A stretch of 64,000 bases of DNA from Streptomyces durocortorensis (lineage in GTDB: Bacteria > Actinomycetota > Actinomycetes > Streptomycetales > Streptomycetaceae): positions 3,968,001 through 4,032,000 of the forward strand of contig NZ_CP134500.1 in assembly GCF_031760065.1 (NCBI RefSeq), in the 5' to 3' direction. A program made the translations under genes and the position numbers. This document shows, one piece after another, positions 12,786-21,165 of this stretch. The notes under the pieces were generated by a model. That model saw only the letters and a program-made list of their open reading frames with translations. It ran no database searches and had not been told where the DNA came from. Position 1 is the stretch's first letter; each line of letters starts with the position of its first letter.

Positions 12786-14336
12786 TCAGCGGCGGATGCC
12801 TGTGGCGAACGGGAGTGTGTTCACGAAGGCGCGGTGGTGTTCGCGGTCGCACCACTCCAGCTTGAGGTAGGACTTGCCGGCCGAGGCGCGGATCGTCCGC
12901 TTGTCGCGGGCGAGTGCCTCGGGTGAACGCGAGGACACCGTGATGTACCCCACCAGGTTCACTCCGGCAGCGCCGCTGGCGAGATCTTCACCCCGCTGGT
13001 CGAGCCGGCCGTGGGCGGCGATGTCGCGGGGGTCGACGGTGCGGTTCATCTTGGCCTGGCGGCTGGCCTCGGCGTCGTCGTTGGTCTTCTCGGTCAGCAT
13101 GCGTTCGATGGCGACCTCGGTGGGTTCGAGGTCCATGCAGACGGCGACCGTACGGATGACGTCGGGGGTGTGGACGAGGAGCGGGGCGAGGAAGTTGACG
13201 CCGACGGGGGTCATCGGCCACTCCTTCACCCAGGCCGTGGCGTGGCACCAGGGGGCACGGGTGGTGGACTCGCGGGTCTTGGCCTGGAGGAACGTGGGCT
13301 CGACGGCGTCCAGTTCGGCGGGCCAGGCGTTGCGCTTGGTCATGGCCTGGATGTGGTCGATGGGGTGGTCGGGGTCGTACATGGAGTGCACGAGGGAGGC
13401 CAGGCGGCTCTGGCCGAGCGGCTGGCGGACCCGGATGTCGGCCTCGGCGAGACGGGCGCAGATGTCGGTCAGCTCGCGGGCCATGACGACGGCGAGGCCG
13501 GCGTCGCGGTCGAGTCTGCGGCCGCCGTGGGGGCGGGCGGCGCGGGCCATGGCGTTGGCCTCGGCGGCGAGCTCGCGGCTGTAGTGCATGCAGGCGACGA
13601 GGTAGGCGCGGTGCTGCTCGCTGGAGGTGGAGACCATGGACTGGAGCTGGTCGTAGGAGTCCTGGAGCCAGCCGGGGGCCGTCTTGTCGCCGCGCTGGGC
13701 GACGTCCTTGGCATGGGCGTCGGGGTCGGCGGGGAGGGTGCGGGCGAGCATCTGGAGGCGGGTGACGAAGCCGTCGCCGTTGGCCACGTGCTTGAGGAGG
13801 GTGCCGAAGCGGTCGACCAGGGCTTCCTGGTCCTCGCTGTCGCGGAGGCCGACGCCGGGGCCCTCGATCTCGATGGCGGCGGTGACGGTGCGCCGGTCGG
13901 CGTGGAGGAGTACGGCGATCTCGTCGGGGCCGAAGGGGGCGGCGAGCCAGCTGATCCGGCCGATGCCGGGGGGCGGGCCGATCTCGACCTCGCGGCCGTC
14001 GGCGCTGACGCCCGCCTCCATGGCGCCGGAGCGGTAGGCGGTGCCGCGGCGCAGGGACCGCTTGAAGCTGCGGTTGATCTCGAACCACTTGTAGAACGTC
14101 CGGTGCTTGTACGGGACGTACACGATGGCGAGGGCCAGAAGAGGGAAGCCCACGAGGCAGACGATGCGGAGGGAGAGGACGGGGACGAGGAGTCCGCTCA
14201 TCATGCCGAGGAACGCGCCGGCGATGATCAGGGCGATCTCGCCGGTCTCGCGGTTCTTGCCGACGATCGCGTTCGGCCGGGCGCGGCCGATGAGATACGT
14301 ACGGCGGGGCGTCATCGTGTGGGACTGGGTCGTCAA
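12786..14336 (-). CDS. SCO6880/PrgI-like T4SS component
   Basis: This 516-residue protein has two membrane segments near the N-terminus (about residues 35-75), as in PrgI/VirB3-like subunits. A large soluble region follows that resembles the VirB4 N-terminal domain (ISWLAAPFGPDEIAVLLHAD, then FVTRLQMLARTLP). The family is known as SCO6880. With the next gene it would reconstitute a split VirB4. The start is a TTG at 14336, supported by an exact AGGAGG (14346-14351) nine bases upstream and by a TTGA overlap with the stop of the preceding gene. An ATG at 14315 is the alternative. Confidence 0.85.
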   Translation of the reverse strand: MTTQSHTMTPRRTYLIGRARPNAIVGKNRETGEIALIIAGAFLGMMSGLLVPVLSLRIVCLVGFPLLALAIVYVPYKHRTFYKWFEINRSFKRSLRRGTAYRSGAMEAGVSADGREVEIGPPPGIGRISWLAAPFGPDEIAVLLHADRRTVTAAIEIEGPGVGLRDSEDQEALVDRFGTLLKHVANGDGFVTRLQMLARTLPADPDAHAKDVAQRGDKTAPGWLQDSYDQLQSMVSTSSEQHRAYLVACMHYSRELAAEANAMARAARPHGGRRLDRDAGLAVVMARELTDICARLAEADIRVRQPLGQSRLASLVHSMYDPDHPIDHIQAMTKRNAWPAELDAVEPTFLQAKTRESTTRAPWCHATAWVKEWPMTPVGVNFLAPLLVHTPDVIRTVAVCMDLEPTEVAIERMLTEKTNDDAEASRQAKMNRTVDPRDIAAHGRLDQRGEDLASGAAGVNLVGYITVSSRSPEALARDKRTIRASAGKSYLKLEWCDREHHRAFVNTLPFATGIRR

Positions 14337-15700
14337 CGCCCTCCACCTCCTGTGCTCGGGTTACCTGTACTGCCGGAGCCACCGCCTCCGCCTCGGGAGG
14401 GGCGGCTGCTGTGGGGGGTGCTGGAGGCGGGGGCGGAGCCGCCGCTGCGGGGCGGGGGTGCGGCGGAGGGGACAGATCCGCCGCCGACCCCGCTCCCGCC
14501 GCCGCTTCCGCCGGAGGTGCGGGAGCTGTGTGCGGCGACGCCGCCGCTGGCCGGGTTGGCGGGGCGGCCTCCGCCGGAGCTGTTCTGGTCGTTGCGGCCG
14601 CTGTGGGTCTTGATGCCCTGGGAGACGAGGGCGGCCGGGGAGCTGATGAGGGCGGCGGCCTGGGCGCCGTCGGTGGCCTGCTTGCGGTTGGTGCGGGCGC
14701 CCTGGATCTCGTCGCCGAAGCCGGGGACGAAGCGGTAGATCATGGCGGAGGCGAAGATGGCGAGCAGGATGATGGCGAGGCCGGAGACGACGGCGGAGAA
14801 GGCGTCGGGGCCGTCGTTCGCGGAGAGCGCTCCGGCGAGGCCGAGAACAATGACGATGACGGGCTTGACCATGATCACCGCGATCATGATGCCGGCCCAG
14901 CGGCGGACATGGCCCCACATGTTCTTGTCGACGAGACCGGCGTAGACGACGATGCCGAGGAGCGCGCCGACGTAGAGCAGGGCGGCGCGGATGACGAGCT
15001 CCAGCCACAGGATGCCGGCGGCGAGGATCGAGACGAGCGAGACGACGATCAGCATGATCGGGCCGCCGCCGATGTCCTCGCCCTTCTTGAGGGCTTCGGC
15101 GAACGAGCCGAAGAAGACGTCGCTCTGGCCGCCGGTGGAGGAGGCGATGACCTCGGTGACGCCGTCGGTGGCGGAGACGATCGTGTAGAGGATCAGGGGG
15201 GTGAAGGCCGAGGCGAGGACGGTGAGCCAGAGGAAGCCGACGGCCTCGGAGATCGCGGTGGTGAGGGGGACGCCGCGGATGGCGCGCTTGGTTACGGCGA
15301 GGAGCCAGAGGACGAGGGTGAGGATGGTGGAGGCCGCGAAGATGACGGCGTACTGCTGGAGGAACTTGGGGTTGGTGAAGTCGACGTTCGCCGTGGACTC
15401 GACGGCCTCGCTGAGCTTGCCGACGATCCAGGCGGCGGCGTCGGCGCAGCCTCGGGCTAGGGAGGAGAGGGGGTCGAGGGCGTCGGTGGGGGGGACGTCC
15501 TGGGTGCGGGAGGTGGCGCCTTCGCCGCCTTCGCAGTAGTCCTTGGCGGGGCCGCGGATGAGGTCGCAGGGGTCGTTGCTGGGTTCGGGAGACGGTGTGG
15601 GGTCAGCGTGGGCGTGGCTCGCGAAGAGAATGGCAGTGGCTTGAGTACCGGCTAGGGGTGCTGCGAGAGAGCGCCCCCGATGGGATCGCTTACCTGGCAT
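14333..15700 (-). CDS. TrbL/VirB6-like polytopic membrane protein
   Basis: This 455-residue protein has an N-terminal signal-like segment ending near SHAHADPTP, an extracytoplasmic region with several Cys, and five or six membrane segments between about residues 110 and 320. The C-terminal tail of about 110 residues is very rich in Gly, Ser and Pro. That architecture matches TrbL/VirB6 channel proteins of conjugation-type T4SS. Its stop overlaps the next gene (TTGA) and its ATG overlaps the upstream gene by 11 bases, so the operon is tightly coupled. The low-complexity tail is unusual and may interact with wall or cytoplasmic partners. Confidence 0.85.
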   Translation of the reverse strand: MPGKRSHRGRSLAAPLAGTQATAILFASHAHADPTPSPEPSNDPCDLIRGPAKDYCEGGEGATSRTQDVPPTDALDPLSSLARGCADAAAWIVGKLSEAVESTANVDFTNPKFLQQYAVIFAASTILTLVLWLLAVTKRAIRGVPLTTAISEAVGFLWLTVLASAFTPLILYTIVSATDGVTEVIASSTGGQSDVFFGSFAEALKKGEDIGGGPIMLIVVSLVSILAAGILWLELVIRAALLYVGALLGIVVYAGLVDKNMWGHVRRWAGIMIAVIMVKPVIVIVLGLAGALSANDGPDAFSAVVSGLAIILLAIFASAMIYRFVPGFGDEIQGARTNRKQATDGAQAAALISSPAALVSQGIKTHSGRNDQNSSGGGRPANPASGGVAAHSSRTSGGSGGGSGVGGGSVPSAAPPPRSGGSAPASSTPHSSRPSRGGGGGSGSTGNPSTGGGGR

Positions 15701-16562
15701 AGGTGAACCCTCCGAACTGCTTCACCGCATCCGCCATTTCTTCGGCGGAAGACGCCGCTTGGTCGCGGCCGACGGGGACGGGGCCGTCCTTCTGCTGGAA
15801 GTCGGAGACCTTCCAGTCGTCTTCGACCCATGTCAGCTCGTAGGTGGTCGTGTACCAGCTTTCCGACACGGGGTTCTTGGAGCCTTCACCAGCCAGGCCG
15901 AACAGGGCGGAATACCAAACAGCGACGGTTGCGGTATCACCGGTGTACTTCTCCACCTTGGTGCCTACGGGGTTGGCACGCGAGATGAAGGTAAGTCCGT
16001 CGGGAGCACTGCCGTCTGGGTTCAACCCGATGTTCGCGAGGAAGGATTTCCCTGAATAGACCTTGTCCAGGTCCTCCTGGCGCGCTCTCGCCACGTCCGG
16101 CGCGTAGACCGCTTCGGAGATCTCGCGGCGCCGCTCCTTGATGAACATGCCGTCAGATACGAGGGCTACGGAATAGTTCGCCGCCGCGCTCTGCGCCCCC
16201 TGCTCGTCGTGGGCGAAGCCGGAGGCGATGGTGCCGTTCTTGCCCTGGACGGGCTTGGTGCCGGTGGGCGCGGTAGGGGCGCTGCCTGCGGTTCCGGGGT
16301 TCTTCGTGCCGGAGGAGGCGTTGTCGTCGCTGCCACCGCCCCGGTTGGCGAAGGCGATGGCAGCGATGAGGAGGACCACGACGCCGGTGATCGTGACGAG
16401 GGAGCGGGAGTTCCGGACGGGGCGGCGCGTGCCGGGGTGGCCCGCGTCGCCGTCGGGGAGACGGGTGCGGGTCTGGCGGGTGCCGCCGAGGGTGCTGTAC
16501 GGGTCGTCCGAGCGGCCCGCCTGGTCCTTGCCGCGGTAGTCGTGCTCGTCACCGGGACTCAT
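15690..16562 (-). CDS. VirB8/TcpC-like bitopic conjugal transfer protein
   Basis: This 290-residue protein has about 65 cytoplasmic residues, one membrane segment (LVTITGVVVLLIAAIAFA), a disordered Gly/Thr/Pro linker, and an extracytoplasmic domain of about 170 residues ending in WYTTTYELTWVEDDWKVSDF. That layout and ending are typical of NTF2-like VirB8/TcpC proteins that scaffold T4SS channels. ATG at 16562 has a purine-rich GAGGGAG about 10 bases upstream; an in-frame extension to 16667 has no support. The fold assignment is inference from layout. Confidence 0.78.
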   Translation of the reverse strand: MSPGDEHDYRGKDQAGRSDDPYSTLGGTRQTRTRLPDGDAGHPGTRRPVRNSRSLVTITGVVVLLIAAIAFANRGGGSDDNASSGTKNPGTAGSAPTAPTGTKPVQGKNGTIASGFAHDEQGAQSAAANYSVALVSDGMFIKERRREISEAVYAPDVARARQEDLDKVYSGKSFLANIGLNPDGSAPDGLTFISRANPVGTKVEKYTGDTATVAVWYSALFGLAGEGSKNPVSESWYTTTYELTWVEDDWKVSDFQQKDGPVPVGRDQAASSAEEMADAVKQFGGFTYAR

Positions 16563-16743
16563 GCCGCGTTCGCTCCCTCGGTCGTGTGCAGATCCGAGCA
16601 GGACGACGGTAGCTTTGCTGGTTGCCGCGTGAGCGCGGTGGAGTGACTCGACATCAGGGAAACGCAACCTCAGCCGGTGGGCGCGACGGGCGGATGGTGG
16701 GGAGCGGGCTGGGACGGCCCGGTGCGGGATGGCCGACGGTGGG

Positions 16744-17061
16744 TCAGACGGCCATTCCGTACACGATGGTGAACAGGGTGCCGAGGGAGCCGATGATGAA
16801 GACCCCGGTCAGGCCTGCCACGATCAGCCCCTTGCCCTGTTCCGCGCTGAACGTGTCGCGGAGCGCTGTCGCCCCGATGCGCTGCTTGGCCGCGCCCCAG
16901 ATCGCGATGCCGAGGCAGAGGAGGATGGCGATCGCCATCACCACCTCGATCATGATGCGTGCCTCGTTGCCCAGCGTCCCGAACGGCCCCCAGTCCGGGG
17001 CGATTCCGCCGATGATGGTGGTGATGTCGCCCTTCTCTGCTGCCAGGATCATGTAAGTCAC
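16744..17061 (-). CDS. small two-helix membrane protein, VirB2-sized
   Basis: This protein of about 105 residues has two hydrophobic helices (about residues 35-58 and 78-102) separated by a short polar loop with AKQRIGATALRDTF. Size and layout fit a VirB2/TrbC-type subunit or a small T4SS membrane partner, but there is no diagnostic motif. Two starts are possible: GTG at 17061, which overlaps the TGA of a short upstream frame (GTGA), or ATG at 17052, which has AGGGG upstream at a workable distance. It is the first well-supported gene of the minus-strand secretion-like operon. Confidence 0.75.
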   Translation of the reverse strand: MTYMILAAEKGDITTIIGGIAPDWGPFGTLGNEARIMIEVVMAIAILLCLGIAIWGAAKQRIGATALRDTFSAEQGKGLIVAGLTGVFIIGSLGTLFTIVYGMAV

Positions 17062-17231
17062 CGCCCCTGTTGGGTAGTTCGCCGCCTGTGCCGTTCTGGC
17101 ACGGGTCGCCCTCTATCTTCGCTGATGAAACCGCGCTCGTACGACGCCTTCCGGGTCTCTTTACCCGGATCTCGCACGCTTGACCGGGGCGGCCACCCTG
17201 ACCTGCGGCTCGCCCCGGATTCTTCACGCAT
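17058..17231 (-). CDS. possible short Arg-rich upstream peptide
   Basis: A 57-codon frame (MREESGASRRSGWPPRSS...) ends in a TGA that overlaps the GTG of the small membrane protein gene. It is rich in Arg and Ser with no recognisable domain. The GTGA overlap would allow coupling, but the frame has no strong ribosome-binding site and could be chance in GC-rich DNA. Confidence 0.25.
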   Translation of the reverse strand: MREESGASRRSGWPPRSSVRDPGKETRKASYERGFISEDRGRPVPERHRRRTTQQGR

Positions 17232-17604
17232 ATGCCTGGTTACTCTGTGTATCACGCGCTGTGACCGGGAGCAACGACGGTGGCCATGGGTTCCTGATGC
17301 GGTTGCAGCGTTCGTAGGGCATGGCGTGTTCGTATGCGCCCTTCGAGAGCCGCTGATGCGCCGGTCGGCATGTGGTCCCGGGCGGGCGGAGTCGCCGCCT
17401 CGTACCGGTGGTCTGTGTCCCGTCCCCTCCGTTCGGGTGAACTGCGTGGCCCGGCGGGAACGGTGCTGGTCGGTTCGCGGGCCGGGAAACACCGTGCGAG
17501 CGGTGTAGGGGGCTTGCGCGCTGCGCTGTTGACCGGCGGCATGTCGGGGCCTGCGGATTTGGCACAGTGCCGCCGGTCGGCGATCAGGAGGCGGGGCGAG
17601 CGGC
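17062..17604. promoter_or_regulatory. divergent intergenic region
   Basis: This 540-bp region separates the minus-strand secretion-like operon from the plus-strand hydrolase module and should hold both promoters. I see no consensus -35/-10 pair. Apart from the doubtful short peptide frame (17058-17231), no gene is evident. Confidence 0.5.
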
Positions 17605-18102
17605 GTGAGTGAAGTCGGTGGCGTGAACGGTGCGGGTGGAGCATCCGCCGGCGGGCAGCCTGACGGGGTATCGGGGCCGGCCGGGACGGGGAGACCTGTC
17701 GGGCCGGTGGCGCCGGGCTGGGTCGGCCCCGCGGTGCCGGCCTGGGCGGTCGGACCGGTCGGCGGGGCAGGGGACGGAGATGGGGATCTGCGGCACAGCG
17801 ATGCTCCGTGGGTACGGGCCGCCGGGAGCACCGATCATCTGGTCACGCATCTCGGGCCGGTCAAGGGTGAACTGGAGACCGCGCACCAGGGCCTGACCGC
17901 CGGGGCCGGGGCGCTGGCTTCGCTGGCGGAGTTGAGTTCCGTACGGGACTCGTGGGAGCGGCGGCTGGAAGGGGCGCGCGGTGAGTGCGGGAGCCTCGCC
18001 GGGAAACTGCGGGCGGTCGCCCGTTGCCAGGCCGAGGTCAACGAAGTAGTGAGGAGCAGCTTCGACCAGGTGAAGACCCAGAGCTGTGGCGGGGCGCGGT
18101 GA
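17605..18102 (+). CDS. helical WXG100-like protein upstream of DUF1023 hydrolase
   Basis: This protein of 165 residues has a Gly/Pro/Val-rich, probably disordered N-terminal half (about 1-70). A helical domain of about 85 residues follows, including LSSVRDSWERRLEGARGE. The helical part has the size and two-helix look of WXG100/ESAT-6-like proteins, although a clear WxG turn is not present. No signal peptide is visible. GTG at 17605 follows AGGAGG (17586-17591), at a long 13-base spacing. The stop overlaps the next gene's GTG (GTGA), so the two are coupled. Function unknown; it may accompany export or folding of the hydrolase. Confidence 0.7.
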   Translation: MSEVGGVNGAGGASAGGQPDGVSGPAGTGRPVGPVAPGWVGPAVPAWAVGPVGGAGDGDGDLRHSDAPWVRAAGSTDHLVTHLGPVKGELETAHQGLTAGAGALASLAELSSVRDSWERRLEGARGECGSLAGKLRAVARCQAEVNEVVRSSFDQVKTQSCGGAR

Positions 18103-19931
18103 GCGGGCGGGGTGGCGCGGGCGGCGGTGCGGGTGCGGCGGGTTCCCCGCTGACGTGGGCCGCGTTACGGGATGTGAAGTGCGCCGAGCTGGAGGAGGCC
18201 GCCGATGGGTGGGGCCGGGTGAGTAACCGCGCCGATGCGGCCCGGGACCGTATCGAGGGCCAGATCCTGCCCGGACTGCGTGACACGCAGAAGGGGGAGG
18301 CGGCGGGGGCGGCTCTCGGGCGGTTGCGTCGGCTGGGCATGAACTTCCAGTACATCTATACGGAGTGCGGGCTGCTGCGGACCACGCTGAACAGCCTGGC
18401 CCATGAGATCAAGGCCCAGCAGCGGGTGTTGCAGGAGGCGCTGGACGAGGCGGCGGCGCTGAGGTTCACGGTGCACCCGGATGGTTCGGTGACGTATCCG
18501 GCGGCGGGGGAGGGCCTGGTCGAGGGGAAGCCGTTGGCGGGCGGTACGGCGACCGGGGTTCCCAATCCGGGCATGGTCACCCCTTCCGGCCTGGCCGCGC
18601 CCAACCCGCACGCGGGCAGGGCTCAGGACATCGCGGACCGGGTGGCGCAGGCGGTGCGGACGGCAGCAGATGCGGACTGGCGGTACACCAGGATCCTGCG
18701 GTCGCTGAAGGCCCACGGTGGCCTGGGCGTCCCGGCCGCGACGTGGACGGACGCCGCGGCCGATGCGGCGGCGGTGCGGCAGGCGGCGAGGAGCTACTTG
18801 GAGAACGCGATCCCGCACGATGCGACTCCGGCCGAGCGCAAGAAATGGTGGGACGCGCTGACGGACGAGCACCGCGAGGAGTACCTCGCGGTGTACCCGG
18901 ATCTGATCGGCAACCTGGACGGCATTCCGGCCCTGGTACGGGATGCGGCGAACCGGGACAACCTCCAGTTGCTGATGGGGAAGCTGGAGGGGCGGGACGA
19001 CGAGGACGCGGTGACCAAGCTGGCCGCGCTGCGGGAGATCGACCGGCAGTTGCGGGTGGTGCCGAAGGCGGGGGAGCCGCCGATGTACTTGCTGGGGATC
19101 GGGGATCAGGGGAATGGGCGGGCGATTGTCTCGTACGGGAACCCGGATACGTCGAGGAATGTGGCGGCTTATGTCCCGGGGTTGAATACGTCGTTGGATG
19201 AGGAATTCGCCAAGGGCGACCTGAAGAGGGCACGTGACACGGCCGTAGCTGCAAGAGAAATTGACCATTCCACTGCGGCGATCGTGTGGCTGGGGTATGA
19301 CGCGCCTCAGAGTCCGGACGGGCTGAGCAGCCTGGCTGTTGCCGGCACCGAAAGGGCGGAGACCGGCGGCCGAGCTTTCCATGGGTTTATGTCGGGACTG
19401 GAGGTATCGAACGACCACGGTGATCCGCACATGACGGCTATCGGGCACTCCTACGGATCCAGAACGGTCGGAGCGGCCACGCAGCAAGGTGACGGGATCC
19501 CTGGGGTCGATGACATCGTCCTGGTTGGCAGTCCCGGCGTTGGCGTGGACCGTGCAGAAGATCTCAAGGTGGGAAGGGATCACGTATTTGTTGGCGCTGC
19601 GGAAAACGACGTGGTGACCCACCTTCCTTCGAAGGAGAAGGGGGTTCTCGCGGCAGCGGGGAGCGCGCTCGGGCCGGCAGGATCCATTGTTGTGGATGCG
19701 GTCCATCCGGGAGGCAGTGATCTTTGGTTCGGCAGGGACCCGGCAAGCGAGGACTTCGGTGCGCGGCGCTTCGCTGTGGATCCAGGGCCACCGCTGGTCG
19801 GGCTTGGCCGCGTTTCGATCGAGGCGCATTCGCAGTATTTCGACCCGGAGTTGGACTCCGCGTCGGCCGGAAGTATCGCGCTTGTTGCGGCAGGACATGG
19901 TCATAGGGTCAGGCGGGAGGAGGCGCGTTGA
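18099..19931 (+). CDS. DUF1023 alpha/beta hydrolase with helical N-terminal domain
   Basis: This 610-residue protein has a helical N-terminal half (about 1-290) resembling the N-termini of WXG/LXG-type exported proteins. The C-terminal half is a DUF1023 alpha/beta hydrolase: LLGIGDQGNGRAIVSYGNPD, VAAYVPGLNT, a WLGYDAPQ block, the nucleophile elbow GHSYGS (Ser about 451) and VGSPGVGVDRAEDL. The natural substrate of this family is not established. No Sec signal is seen, so export would need another route. GTG at 18099 overlaps the previous stop. A longer in-frame start at 17985 is unlikely because it lies within the upstream gene. Its TGA overlaps the TTG of the following lipoprotein gene. Confidence 0.88.
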   Translation: MSGRGGAGGGAGAAGSPLTWAALRDVKCAELEEAADGWGRVSNRADAARDRIEGQILPGLRDTQKGEAAGAALGRLRRLGMNFQYIYTECGLLRTTLNSLAHEIKAQQRVLQEALDEAAALRFTVHPDGSVTYPAAGEGLVEGKPLAGGTATGVPNPGMVTPSGLAAPNPHAGRAQDIADRVAQAVRTAADADWRYTRILRSLKAHGGLGVPAATWTDAAADAAAVRQAARSYLENAIPHDATPAERKKWWDALTDEHREEYLAVYPDLIGNLDGIPALVRDAANRDNLQLLMGKLEGRDDEDAVTKLAALREIDRQLRVVPKAGEPPMYLLGIGDQGNGRAIVSYGNPDTSRNVAAYVPGLNTSLDEEFAKGDLKRARDTAVAAREIDHSTAAIVWLGYDAPQSPDGLSSLAVAGTERAETGGRAFHGFMSGLEVSNDHGDPHMTAIGHSYGSRTVGAATQQGDGIPGVDDIVLVGSPGVGVDRAEDLKVGRDHVFVGAAENDVVTHLPSKEKGVLAAAGSALGPAGSIVVDAVHPGGSDLWFGRDPASEDFGARRFAVDPGPPLVGLGRVSIEAHSQYFDPELDSASAGSIALVAAGHGHRVRREEAR

Positions 19932-20491
19932 GGGATTCACTTCGGGCAATTCTAGTGGCCGGTACTATCGGCCTGATGGTGGCTGGATGTGCGATTAATG
20001 GGGGGCTGGATATGGATATGCAGGGCGCGGCGGATCGGTCTGACGCAATCCTTGACGAGGTATTGTGGGAGATTCGACCAGAATTACGATGGACGCATGG
20101 TCCCACTACGGTTGGAATCTGCGATCTGACGCGGCGTCGCGTCGTAATGACTGATGTCTCGGTTACGCGTCGGGGTAACCTCCTGGGGGTAGTGGACCGG
20201 TTCTGGCGTAAGAGTGGGTATCGGATGACTGCGGTGAACAATGATGCAGTATTTCCTGCTATTTACGCTCGGACGCAAGATGGATTTTCGGTGAGCCTTC
20301 GCATTGGGGGCAAGGGTCAAGCCTTCTTCCAGGTGGACACGCCGTGTGTCCGTGAGTCCGAAGTGGCTGACTCCACCAGCCAGGCGACCGCGCCCCTCTA
20401 TGAGGGCATGGAGTTCATTCCTCGCCCGAACATCCACTCCGACTTCTGGTCGGCAGAGACGCCGGAAGTCGACGCAACGTCCGGGCGATGA
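19928..20491 (+). CDS. small lipoprotein coupled to the DUF1023 hydrolase
   Basis: This 187-residue protein starts at a TTG that overlaps the hydrolase stop (TTGA). It has a lipoprotein signal peptide with lipobox MVAGC at about residues 17-21. The mature part has no domain I recognise and contains a Cys pair. Base composition is visibly lower in G+C than its neighbours (for example around 20020-20300), which suggests separate acquisition or fast evolution. Its position after a possible exported enzyme would suit an immunity-like or docking lipoprotein, but that is inference. Confidence 0.8.
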   Translation: MRDSLRAILVAGTIGLMVAGCAINGGLDMDMQGAADRSDAILDEVLWEIRPELRWTHGPTTVGICDLTRRRVVMTDVSVTRRGNLLGVVDRFWRKSGYRMTAVNNDAVFPAIYARTQDGFSVSLRIGGKGQAFFQVDTPCVRESEVADSTSQATAPLYEGMEFIPRPNIHSDFWSAETPEVDATSGR

Positions 20492-21165
20492 CTAGAGCGA
20501 GTTGGATCAACTTGCTGGCTGTGTGAGAGCTTTGAGTCCCCCATTGGTCCCTGGGCCCATGCCGCTCCCCCTGGCGGCGTGGTCGCATACGCGGAGTGAC
20601 TGACCTGGTGTCGTTCCGCCCACTGGCGAGGCAAGGGACTGCTCTTGGTTGGCACGCGAGGAAGTACGGTCTCTGCCGGCGTCGGTGCAAGCGCTGCCAC
20701 AGCAGGCTCGGAAGGACATGCGATGCCCCGGTCGTTGCAGGCAGTCCTGATCCTGGTTCGTGTGCTCGTCGTGGACACCCTGGTGGACGCGGCCAGGTTG
20801 CTGCGCGCGCTCGTGTTGTCGCTGTACGTCCGTACTGGCGGTGTCCACGTCTGACGCGGGCTCCTCGCCGTGCAGGTGCGGGTCGTTCTTGGCGGGAGCG
20901 CGGAGCTGGGTGGTGCAGCAGGGGGGCTGTCCTCTACCCGGCTGAACGGCCAGTCCGACTTCTGGCCGGGGGAAGGGGGTGAGGTCCTGTCAGTTCTGCT
21001 GCTTCGGGCTACCGCCTTCCGTTCTGTGGTGGTGAGCCGGGGACGCCCCCCTGTGCCTCGGGTGCGCCGGTGATGTGTCGCGGATGCCTCGGGAGAGTCG
21101 CGGATGACTCGTACACACCCGCGAAAACATCCCTGAAGCGTCCCTCGATGGGGGATGGTTGAGGG
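20492..21165. other. intergenic region with no confident gene
   Basis: About 670 bases separate the lipoprotein from the wall hydrolase. Long antisense frames here are low-complexity shadows. The only frame with a good ribosome-binding site is a 43-residue hydrophobic peptide at 20723-20854, listed separately. No terminator hairpin stands out. Confidence 0.5.
20723..20854 (+). CDS. possible small hydrophobic peptide
   Basis: A 43-residue frame begins at an ATG preceded by GGAAGGA at good spacing. It encodes MPRSLQAVLILVRVLVVD followed by an amphipathic, Leu/Val/Arg-rich stretch. It could be a membrane-active peptide or small membrane protein. There is no homology evidence and the frame may be chance. 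Confidence 0.35.
   Translation: MPRSLQAVLILVRVLVVDTLVDAARLLRALVLSLYVRTGGVHV

Noticed and set aside
11282..12865. 527-residue plus-strand frame of Asp/Glu/Gly-rich sequence
   Set aside because: Antisense shadow of the VirB4-like ATPase, which has clear Walker motifs.
17985..18098. Longer start for the DUF1023 hydrolase
   Set aside because: It would overlap the upstream gene extensively; the GTG at 18099 has a stop-start overlap.
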